Source: Proteobacteria bacterium UBA7420
GTDB taxonomy: Bacteria > Pseudomonadota > Gammaproteobacteria > Magnimaribacterales > D2472
Reading direction: 5' to 3'
Assembly: GCA_002469975.1 (NCBI GenBank)
Contig: DKMG01000065.1
Span: 8,512-15,662 of the forward strand
Length of the DNA stretch: 7,151 nucleotides
This document shows, in pieces, positions 1 to 5,158 of the stretch (its first letter is position 1; each line of letters starts with the position of its first letter). The translations under genes and the position numbers were made by a program. Below the pieces are notes generated by a model. The model saw only the letters and a program-made list of their open reading frames with translations, searched no databases and was not told the DNA's origin.

Positions 1-186
1 AATGTTGAGATTGGTCAACCTTATTTATCTAATGTTAAGGTTACAGCTGAAGTTGTTGATGTTGTTAAATCAGATAAAATTTCTATTCTTCGTTTCAGAA
101 GAAGGAAGCACAGTATGACAAAAACTGGTCATAGAGCTAGGCATTCAAAAGTAGAAATTAAAGATATTAAATTAGAGAGTAAATAA
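1..186 (+). CDS. rplU: 50S ribosomal protein L21, C-terminal part (5' end outside window)
   Basis: Frame 1 is open from the first base to the TAA at 184-186 and encodes the last 61 residues of ribosomal protein L21, a 23S rRNA-binding protein of the large subunit. L21 is usually about 100 residues, so roughly 60% is present. The diagnostic part is the basic stretch FRRRKHSMTKTGHRARHSKV followed by EIKDI, which matches the family pattern of an RRRK cluster, a KTGHR motif and a short final beta strand. The stop shares its last A with the ATG of rpmA (TAATG), so the two are translationally coupled, as expected for the conserved rplU-rpmA pair. Start and promoter lie outside the window. Confidence 0.95.
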   Translation, partial: NVEIGQPYLSNVKVTAEVVDVVKSDKISILRFRRRKHSMTKTGHRARHSKVEIKDIKLESK

Positions 187-443
187 TGGCACATAAGAAA
201 GCAGGTGGTTCCAGTAAGAACGGTCGCGATTCTAACTCCAAGAGACTTGGAGTAAAACGTTTTGGTGGCCAGCTAGTTAAGCCGGGTGAAATTATTATTC
301 GCCAACGAGGCACAAACACTCATCCTGGTACTAATGTTGGGATGGGAAAAGACCATACATTATTTGCTACTTCTAGTGGCCATGTTCAATTTACCTATAA
401 AGGTATCAAGCAAAAGAAGACAGTTAACGTCATTTCTCAGTAA
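186..443 (+). CDS. rpmA: 50S ribosomal protein L27
   Basis: Encodes 85 residues, the normal length for L27, the large-subunit protein whose N-terminal tail reaches towards the peptidyl-transferase centre. The start MAHKKAGGSSKNGRDSNSKR is the family signature, followed by LGVKRFGGQ and the GEIIIRQRGTNTHPGTNVG core. The protein begins directly with MAHKKAGG and has no cleavable N-terminal extension of the Firmicutes type. The ATG overlaps the rplU stop by one base. A weak GAGAG at about 174-178 is the only ribosome-site-like sequence, so coupling to rplU probably drives initiation. obg follows after 3 bases, so the three genes form one operon. Confidence 0.98.
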   Translation: MAHKKAGGSSKNGRDSNSKRLGVKRFGGQLVKPGEIIIRQRGTNTHPGTNVGMGKDHTLFATSSGHVQFTYKGIKQKKTVNVISQ

Positions 444-446
444 TCT

Positions 447-1472
447 ATGAATTTCATCGATGAGGCTCTGCTGGAAGCAAGGGCTGGAAACGGTGGCGCC
501 GGTAGCACAAGTTTTAGGAGAGAAAAGTTCATTCCTCGCGGCGGTCCTGATGGTGGAGATGGAGGCAAAGGTGGAGATATAATTTTTAGAGTAGACCCAA
601 ATCTCAACACTCTTGTGCATTTTAGAAATCAAAAATACTTAATTGCCAAAAATGGCCATACTGGATCTGGGAATAAGAAAACAGGCCAAGATGCTGGTGA
701 TCTCATTGTTTTGGTGCCAAAGGGCACAGTCATCATTGACGCTTTAGCTGAAAATACCATTTATGATTGCTGTGAAGAGGATGTAGACTATCTCGTTGCT
801 AAAGGTGGTGAAGGTGGAGCAGGAAATTTTCGCTTCAAATCTAGCACCAATCAGGCTCCCAGAAGACATACTCCAGGATGGCCTGGAGATGAAATTTCTA
901 TTAGATTAGAGTTACGCTCATTGGCAGATGTAGGTCTAGTTGGGTTTCCAAATGCTGGAAAATCTACCTTTTTAAAGAGCGTCTCCGCTGCCCAGCCCAA
1001 GATTGGAGATTACCCCTTTACAACCTTGAGGCCAAATCTTGGAACAGTGCAGATTTATGATACCTCTTTTATTATCGCAGATATTCCCGGTTTAATTGAA
1101 GGCGCCTCAGAAGGTATTGGTCTGGGTTTAGATTTTCTTAAACATATCTCCAGAACTGGACACTTACTTATTTTACTTGATCCTCAAAATCCTGAACATT
1201 CCATTGAGGAGCAGCTAACAATTTTATTAAATGAGTTAAAAACTTATGATCCAAGTCTTCTTGAGAAAACTATCTGGATCGCCATAAATAAAAAGGATAC
1301 TCTCTCAGAGGATGCTATTACAGAGCTAGAGAATGCCTTGGTAAAAACTTTAGTATTTTTAGAACTTCATCCCAAGGGAGTGACGAGCATCTCAGGGTTT
1401 ACAGGAGATCAAACTAGCCAATTACTAGGCATGATAGCTAGAGAAATGATAGGAGGAGAGGAGGAGGACTAA
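447..1472 (+). CDS. obg: Obg family GTPase (CgtA/ObgE)
   Basis: 341-residue GTPase that binds the 50S subunit and acts in late ribosome assembly and (p)ppGpp-linked growth control; these roles are known for the family. Residues 1-158 form the glycine-rich Obg fold (MNFIDEALLEARAGNGGAGS, PDGGDGGKGGD, GGEGGAGNFRFKSSTNQAPR). The G domain follows: P-loop GFPNAGKS at 166-173, switch I around YPFTTLRPNLG (189-199), G3 DIPGL (212-216), G4 NKKD (281-284) and a G5-like SISG (314-317). The protein is shorter than E. coli ObgE (390) and ends soon after the G domain with a short acidic tail, EEED. The ATG lies 3 bases after the rpmA stop without a recognisable Shine-Dalgarno sequence, so translation is likely coupled. 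The TAA overlaps the stop of convergent rpsT. Confidence 0.97.
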   Translation: MNFIDEALLEARAGNGGAGSTSFRREKFIPRGGPDGGDGGKGGDIIFRVDPNLNTLVHFRNQKYLIAKNGHTGSGNKKTGQDAGDLIVLVPKGTVIIDALAENTIYDCCEEDVDYLVAKGGEGGAGNFRFKSSTNQAPRRHTPGWPGDEISIRLELRSLADVGLVGFPNAGKSTFLKSVSAAQPKIGDYPFTTLRPNLGTVQIYDTSFIIADIPGLIEGASEGIGLGLDFLKHISRTGHLLILLDPQNPEHSIEEQLTILLNELKTYDPSLLEKTIWIAINKKDTLSEDAITELENALVKTLVFLELHPKGVTSISGFTGDQTSQLLGMIAREMIGGEEED

Positions 1473-1732
1473 CTGATAGCTTTAACAGCTTTCACAAGTC
1501 TACTTTTGGTTCTTGCAGCTGCATTCTTGTGAATTACTTTTTTGGCTGCAGTGGAATCTAGAACTTTTTCAGCAGTTTTTAGTAACTCAGTAGCAGACTC
1601 TTTATTGTTTTCTGCAATTGCATTCCTAACAGCCTTGACTGCTGTTCGAGCCTGAGATCTTTGAGAATGCTTGAGTTTGTACCTGTCAGCATTCTGACGA
1701 GCTCTTTTAATTGATTGTTTACTGTTAGCCAT
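1469..1732 (-). CDS. rpsT: 30S ribosomal protein S20
   Basis: 87 residues from MANSKQSIKRARQNADR to VKAVKAIS, the same length as E. coli S20. S20 is an all-helical, lysine- and arginine-rich protein that binds 16S rRNA early in small-subunit assembly. NSKQSIKRARQ, the alternating basic helix, and the conserved C-terminal HKNAAARTKSRL identify it. The reading frame extends upstream to an ATG at 1771, adding MNIIKLPHLIFKD, but no S20 has such an extension and MANSK is the family N terminus, so 1732 is chosen. No clear Shine-Dalgarno precedes it (AAAGAT abuts the ATG). It is monocistronic, convergent with obg (stops overlap by 4 bases) and divergent from the peptidase gene. Confidence 0.97.
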   Translation of the reverse strand: MANSKQSIKRARQNADRYKLKHSQRSQARTAVKAVRNAIAENNKESATELLKTAEKVLDSTAAKKVIHKNAAARTKSRLVKAVKAIS

Positions 1733-1810
1733 ATCTTTAAATATTAGATGCGGTAGTTTAATGATGTTCATTTCATCTGTCCACTCTATTAATTAAATAT
1801 CTTCTTTAAA

Positions 1811-1842
1811 TATCTAGCCCTTGAACCAGCACTCTCTGTCAA
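1811..1842 (-). promoter_or_regulatory. Possible rpsT promoter
   Basis: A perfect -35 hexamer TTGACA reads leftwards at 1842-1837. The -10 is unclear: TAGATA at 1816-1811 leaves a long 20-base spacer, and GCTAGA leaves 18. The 5' leader would be about 70-80 bases. The strong -35 suits a highly expressed ribosomal protein gene, but the poor -10 keeps confidence moderate. The site overlaps the rightward peptidase promoter. Confidence 0.4.
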
Positions 1843-1849
1843 GTACACT
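1821..1849 (+). promoter_or_regulatory. Predicted promoter of the S9 peptidase gene, giving a leaderless mRNA
   Basis: TTGAAC (1821-1826, 4/6 to consensus) and TACACT (1844-1849, 4/6) are separated by exactly 17 bases. The normal start of transcription, about 7 bases after the -10, falls on the A of the ATG at 1856, so the transcript would have no 5' leader. This agrees with the lack of any Shine-Dalgarno sequence before that ATG. Confidence 0.45.
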
Positions 1850-1855
1850 TTACAA

Positions 1856-3814
1856 ATGAAAAATTTACTGCATGCCCTACTCTTTCTTATTAGCCTTGAT
1901 GTAACTGCCAACCTTGGCGTAACAGAAGATTTTATAAAGAGATTTAGCTCCCTGCCTTCTTATACTGACGTTGATATTTCTCCTGACGGCAAGATGATTA
2001 GCGTTATTACGAAGATGCCAGATGATAAAAAGGGGTTGACTATCTTTGATGCTGAGAATCTAAGTTTAATTAATACTATTTCACTAACCAATGAAGAGGA
2101 GGTAGCCAGTTATTTTTGGGCAAATAACACACGGCTCGTAATACAAGTGGGATATTACGATAAAAAAAATGGGCGTGGCTCAGCTGGCGAGTACTTTTCT
2201 ATTAACTTTGATTCTACTAAACCAGCATATATATTCGGTATGAGAAGTAGGAACTCTAAAACCAATAAGTCCGTATTAGACAAGATGTCCGCAGGCTTTG
2301 TTGAAAATATCTTAGAAGATGATGATAGGCATGTAGTTATTTCTGCATATCCATTTGCCAAATCAAACACTGGCAGTTTTGTGACTTCAATCAGGCTAAA
2401 TGTATACAATGGACAGCAAAAGAAGCTTGGAAAATCGCCGCTTGCAGGTGGACAGGTTCTTACAGATAGCAAAGGCATTCCGAGATTTGCAGTTGGCAGT
2501 GATGCAGATAACAACTCAGTCACTATGTACCGCGCTTCTAAAAAAGATGATTGGCAGACACTAAGTAAAACTCCATACGGAGAAGGTGAGGTCTATCCAG
2601 TAAATATTTCAAAGGATGGCGCAACAATTCACATCCTTGATAGTACCCAAACATCTACATTTCAGCTGAAAAAAATTGATACTTTGACTGGAGAAACAGA
2701 AGTAGTTTTTCATCACCCAAAATTTGATGCGTATCCTCAAATAATTGATGATGAGGTGTTAGGCGCCACTACTAACCCTGGTTACACTCAGGCTTATTGG
2801 TTTGAGATTGATAGTGAGCTGCAAAACTCAATTCTGCAGGCTATTCAAGCATTTAACGGAAGCATAGAAGTTTTTAATCAAAAAGAACTCACCGTGGTTG
2901 CGTTAACCAAAAAGCGTGATAAGGCTATTTTAGTTGTTCGTGACTCTGTTTCATCACCCAAGTACTACCTGTATGACATGAGTAAAAATCAGATGAAGTA
3001 TTTACTAACAATGTGGCCTGAGATAGAGGATGCGGGACTTGAAGCAGAAATACCATTTAATTTTAGGAATTCAGACGGAGTTAGGATTTATGGCTATTAC
3101 ACTAAGGCAAGAGATCAGCAAGAAGGTGAAGCCTCCCCCATGATAGTGATTCCTCATGGTGGCCCGCATGCAAGAGATACTTGGGGCTTTGATCCAGATA
3201 CTCATATTTTTTCTCAGGCTGGGTATGCAGTTTTAAAGATTAACTTTAGAGGATCAACTGGCTACGGAAAAGAATTTACTAAATTAGGCTTTGGTGAGTG
3301 GGGAGGAGACACTCAAGCAGATATCATTGAAGCAACTGAATGGGCTATTGCTCAAGGCATTGCAGATGCTAATAAAATTGGTATTTACGGTGGAAGTTTT
3401 GGTGGCTATTCAGCTGCCATGGCCCCAATACTTAGACCTGATTTATATAAATCTTCTGTTGCTTATATTGGAGTATTTGATTTGCAGATGCTCTATAACG
3501 AGGGCGATATAAAAGGAATTAAATGGGGCGGAAAGTATCTTGATAAGACTCTTGGGCAGGATTCAGAAAAAATTAGATCCATGTCGCCAGTATTGCATGC
3601 AGATAGACTAGATGCTCCTATTATTATTGTATCTGGGGAAGATGATCAAAGAGCTCCAGTGGAGCATGCCTATGCATTGGCTGATGCTTTAAAAAAAGAA
3701 GGTAAAGATTATGAGTTAATAGTAGTGCCTAAAGAGGGGCATGGCTTCAGGAAGCCAGAAAATCGCTTCATGCTTTACAAAAAGATGCTTGAGCATTTCA
3801 GCAGCACTCTTTAA
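1856..3814 (+). CDS. Secreted S9-family serine peptidase (prolyl oligopeptidase / acylaminoacyl peptidase type)
   Basis: 652 residues. Residues 1-18 look like a Sec signal peptide (MKNLL, hydrophobic core, VTA before N19), so the enzyme is probably periplasmic. Residues about 25-390 resemble the S9 beta-propeller (YTDVDISPDGKMISV early on), which limits access to small peptides. Residues about 400-652 are the alpha/beta-hydrolase peptidase domain: oxyanion HGGP 434-437, FRGSTGYG 464-471, nucleophile Ser514 in GGSFGGY, Asp597 in EDDQRAP and His629 in EGHGF, giving a complete Ser-Asp-His triad. It likely cleaves oligopeptides for nutrition; substrate choice (dipeptidyl- versus acylaminoacyl-peptidase) cannot be read from sequence. 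No Shine-Dalgarno precedes the ATG, and transcription may start there. The gene stands alone and ends 4 bp from the 3' end of ssrA on the other strand. Confidence 0.93.
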   Translation: MKNLLHALLFLISLDVTANLGVTEDFIKRFSSLPSYTDVDISPDGKMISVITKMPDDKKGLTIFDAENLSLINTISLTNEEEVASYFWANNTRLVIQVGYYDKKNGRGSAGEYFSINFDSTKPAYIFGMRSRNSKTNKSVLDKMSAGFVENILEDDDRHVVISAYPFAKSNTGSFVTSIRLNVYNGQQKKLGKSPLAGGQVLTDSKGIPRFAVGSDADNNSVTMYRASKKDDWQTLSKTPYGEGEVYPVNISKDGATIHILDSTQTSTFQLKKIDTLTGETEVVFHHPKFDAYPQIIDDEVLGATTNPGYTQAYWFEIDSELQNSILQAIQAFNGSIEVFNQKELTVVALTKKRDKAILVVRDSVSSPKYYLYDMSKNQMKYLLTMWPEIEDAGLEAEIPFNFRNSDGVRIYGYYTKARDQQEGEASPMIVIPHGGPHARDTWGFDPDTHIFSQAGYAVLKINFRGSTGYGKEFTKLGFGEWGGDTQADIIEATEWAIAQGIADANKIGIYGGSFGGYSAAMAPILRPDLYKSSVAYIGVFDLQMLYNEGDIKGIKWGGKYLDKTLGQDSEKIRSMSPVLHADRLDAPIIIVSGEDDQRAPVEHAYALADALKKEGKDYELIVVPKEGHGFRKPENRFMLYKKMLEHFSSTL

Positions 3815-3846
3815 AAAATGGTGGAGGCGGCGGGAATTGAACCCGC
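3813..3846 (-). terminator. Possible tmRNA terminator: T arm and acceptor followed by T6
   Basis: Six T residues (leftward strand, 3818-3813) follow the encoded CCA directly. The T-arm hairpin (GCGGG at 3830-3834 pairing with CCCGC at 3842-3846, 7-base loop) lies 11 bases before them, and the acceptor strand between pairs with the tmRNA 5' end. This is not a classical hairpin-U tract, but the tRNA-like fold plus U run could release polymerase. No better terminator is visible downstream; only a weak 4-bp stem with CTTTTT exists inside the peptidase gene near 3776-3796. Confidence 0.35.
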
Positions 3847-4165
3847 GTCCGTTAGTCCTTCAACCTGACTTCTACATGCTTAGCTCACTCTTTGTACTTC
3901 GCCTTAATGACCCGAAGAGCAGGGTATTAGAGACTAGACTAGTTAAATTTCACGTTACTGCGTTTAGTCAACACAGCAAAGCTAGACTATGTATTTTGCC
4001 AATGCTTCAAACCATAGACAATTCTTGCATTGGTTAGCCTTAAGCGGCTAAAGCGTAGTTGTCGTTTTCTGCAACTAATTTTTTTGTAGTATGTTTTACA
4101 AGAGTTACCACAATCTTGGCATGCGCTTTGGAATCCAATAAAAACGTCGAACCCAATTCGCCCCC
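3819..4165 (-). ncRNA. ssrA: Transfer-messenger RNA (tmRNA, one-piece)
   Basis: 347-nt tmRNA, which enters stalled ribosomes as an alanyl-tRNA mimic with SmpB and then encodes a degradation tag. The 5' end GGGGGCGAATTGGGTTCGAC pairs over 7 bp (including one G-U) with CGCCTCC before the encoded ACCA at 3822-3819. The T arm is GCGGG-TTCAATT-CCCGC. The conserved CTAAGCATGTAG sequence lies near 3870-3882. The tag reading frame follows an A-rich stretch and ends in TAA, then a helix-5-like hairpin (AACCA pairing with TGGTT). E. coli tmRNA is 363 nt. The single-piece arrangement excludes the permuted two-piece form of alphaproteobacteria. It lies 27 bases downstream of smpB on the same strand and converges with the S9 peptidase gene. 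Confidence 0.97.
4040..4072 (-). other. tmRNA tag peptide reading frame (AENDNYALAA)
   Basis: Resume codon GCA at 4072-4070, then GAA AAC GAC AAC TAC GCT TTA GCC GCT and stop TAA at 4042-4040. The encoded tag is AENDNYALAA. The YALAA end is the ClpXP/ClpAP recognition part known from E. coli (ANDENYALAA); the first half differs in residue order. The sequence just before the resume codon (TTAGTT) resembles the E. coli TAGTC context that sets the frame. Confidence 0.93.
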
Positions 4166-4176
4166 ATGGGGGAAAG

Positions 4177-4205
4177 AGTATATAGGAATTGGCTAGCGAT
4201 TAGAA
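4177..4205 (-). promoter_or_regulatory. Predicted ssrA promoter inside the smpB 3' end
   Basis: Reading leftwards, TATACT (4182-4177, 5/6 to consensus) lies 17 bases after a weak -35, TTCTAA (4205-4200). Transcription would begin near 4170, about 5 bases before the mature tmRNA 5' end, leaving a very short leader for RNase P to remove. The -35 overlaps the last codons of smpB, so ssrA can be transcribed both alone and by read-through from smpB. Confidence 0.5.
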
Positions 4206-4657
4206 TTTTTTAGAATTCTTTGTTTTTCTCTATTCCAATCCCTCTGCTTTACATCCTCTCTTTGATCATATGTCTTTTTCCCTTTGCCGATAGCAATGTC
4301 ACACTTAATTTTATTTTCTTTCCAGTAAACCATGGTTAAGACACATGTAAGTCCCTGTAAGCTTACAGAATCAAGAATTTTATTTATTTCTTTTTTATTA
4401 AGCAGTAGCTTTCTAGAGCGTGTTGGGTCAATGCTTTCATGCATCAAAGAGGCGGGAGGGTCAATCTTGAAGCCGATAATCCAGGCTTCATTATTTTTGA
4501 GGGTCACGTAGGAGTCTTTTACATCAACCTTGCCGTCTCTAAGACCCTTGACCTCCCATCCCTCCAAGACAATTCCTGCTTGATATTTATCAGTTAAATG
4601 ATAGTTTCTTGCAGCATTTTTATTTTTGACGATGATATTATTGTTTGAGGCTTTCAT
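4193..4657 (-). CDS. smpB: SsrA-binding protein SmpB
   Basis: 154-residue partner of tmRNA, needed for its delivery to stalled ribosomes. Family blocks are clear: NKNAARNYHLTDKYQAGIVL (12-31), GWEVKGLR (33-40), DSYV (48-51), DPTRSRKLLLN (77-87), AIGKGKKTYDQRED (122-135), and the basic tail DWNREKQRILKNSNR (140-154), which in the family folds into the mRNA channel of the stalled ribosome. The frame extends upstream to an ATG at 4720, adding 21 residues with no counterpart in SmpB and overlapping the divergent gene, so the MKASNNN start is chosen (E. coli SmpB is 160). No good Shine-Dalgarno is seen. It sits just upstream of ssrA, so RNA and protein partners are adjacent and co-oriented. Confidence 0.95.
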   Translation of the reverse strand: MKASNNNIIVKNKNAARNYHLTDKYQAGIVLEGWEVKGLRDGKVDVKDSYVTLKNNEAWIIGFKIDPPASLMHESIDPTRSRKLLLNKKEINKILDSVSLQGLTCVLTMVYWKENKIKCDIAIGKGKKTYDQREDVKQRDWNREKQRILKNSNR

Positions 4658-4669
4658 ATTAGGTATCTT
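4641..4669 (+). promoter_or_regulatory. Possible promoter of the DUF3429-NSS-ratA-rnfH operon
   Basis: TTGTTT (4641-4646) and TATCTT (4664-4669, 4/6) are 17 bases apart. Transcription would start near 4676 and give a leader of about 39 bases that includes the GAGGG ribosome site. The hexamers are weak and AT-rich DNA yields chance matches, so this is only a candidate. It overlaps the smpB 5' end and abuts the smpB -10. Confidence 0.25.
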
Positions 4670-4670
4670 A

Positions 4671-4698
4671 ATTATGAATCTGTTAAATCTATTTGCAA
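4671..4698 (-). promoter_or_regulatory. Predicted smpB promoter
   Basis: Leftwards, TTGCAA (4698-4693) and CATAAT (4676-4671, 5/6 to consensus) are 16 bases apart. Transcription would start near 4664, leaving a leader of only about 7 bases before the smpB ATG at 4657. Such a leader is too short for a Shine-Dalgarno interaction. It fits the chosen start and argues against the longer 4720 start, which would lie upstream of the transcript. Confidence 0.4.
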
Positions 4699-4703
4699 AC
4701 TTT

Positions 4704-4708
4704 GAGGG
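4704..4708 (+). promoter_or_regulatory. Shine-Dalgarno sequence of the DUF3429 gene
   Basis: GAGGG ends 6 bases before the ATG at 4715. It is the only well-placed Shine-Dalgarno sequence before any start in this window, and it supports that start as the first gene of the rightward operon. Confidence 0.6.
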
Positions 4709-4714
4709 CATTTT

Positions 4715-5152
4715 ATGCAAGAAACAAAAATTACCCTAATCTATTTTGGGCTGAGCTTATTTGTTTTTTTGGCATTGATGCCTTGGGTTGTCAATTTGAG
4801 GATCGGGATGATGGCTATTGAAACTTTAGCTATTTACGGAGGAGTAGTCATAGCATTTTTAGGTGGTTTTATTTGGGGCTGGGGAGATCAGAAAAATAAT
4901 CGCTTAAACTTGTGGTGTGCAATTGGTTTTTCATTAATGGGCCTATCCGTTGTTTTGCTTGCAAGTTTTTCTCTCACAATCAGCTTGTTACTTCTGATAG
5001 TCAGTTTATATATTTTTCTATATTTTGAGAGTTCTCACAGCACCTACTATCAAAGTAATATTAAATATGCAGATGCACGAAATTTAATTACAAACTTAGT
5101 TACAATATGCTGCATAACATCATTAGCTTTTATTTATAATCCATACACATAA
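4715..5152 (+). CDS. DUF3429 family integral membrane protein
   Basis: 145 residues, very hydrophobic, with about five predicted membrane helices (roughly 6-26, 35-56, 65-83, 86-105, 122-141). AIYGGVVIAFLGGFIWGWG (39-57) matches the DUF3429 signature of a YGAVILSFLGG-x-HWG type, although the usual histidine is isoleucine here. YADARNLITNLVTICCITSLAF at the end corresponds to the family's last helix with its preceding Tyr/Arg segment. The molecular function of DUF3429 is unknown. It probably acts in the inner membrane. It is first in the rightward operon and ends 6 bases before the transporter start. Its position between smpB and the transporter suggests co-expression but does not reveal a role. 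Confidence 0.75.
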   Translation: MQETKITLIYFGLSLFVFLALMPWVVNLRIGMMAIETLAIYGGVVIAFLGGFIWGWGDQKNNRLNLWCAIGFSLMGLSVVLLASFSLTISLLLLIVSLYIFLYFESSHSTYYQSNIKYADARNLITNLVTICCITSLAFIYNPYT

Positions 5153-5158
5153 ACCTTT

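Noticed and set aside
1473..1532. Possible rightward start at CTG 1473 after the AGGAGG run
   Set aside because: It gives only a short frame antisense to rpsT ending in TGA, with no protein-like features.
1733..1771. N-terminal extension of S20 (start at 1771)
   Set aside because: MANSKQ at 1732 is the universal S20 N terminus; the 13 extra residues have no family counterpart.
2155..2523. Leftward 122-codon open frame inside the peptidase gene
   Set aside because: Shadow of a well-supported gene; low-complexity Ser/Leu composition and no ribosome site or family likeness.
3918..3945. Short repeated AGACTAG units near 3930-3941
   Set aside because: They lie within the tmRNA pseudoknot region and are best explained by its helices, not by a repeat element or attachment site.
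3741..4037. Rightward 98-codon open frame with WWRRRELNPRPLVLQ
   Set aside because: This is the antisense of the tmRNA acceptor and T arm, a common artefact, and it overlaps the end of the peptidase gene.
4658..4720. N-terminal extension of SmpB (start at 4720)
   Set aside because: It would overlap the divergent DUF3429 start and lie upstream of the predicted smpB transcript; SmpB proteins begin close to the 4657 start.
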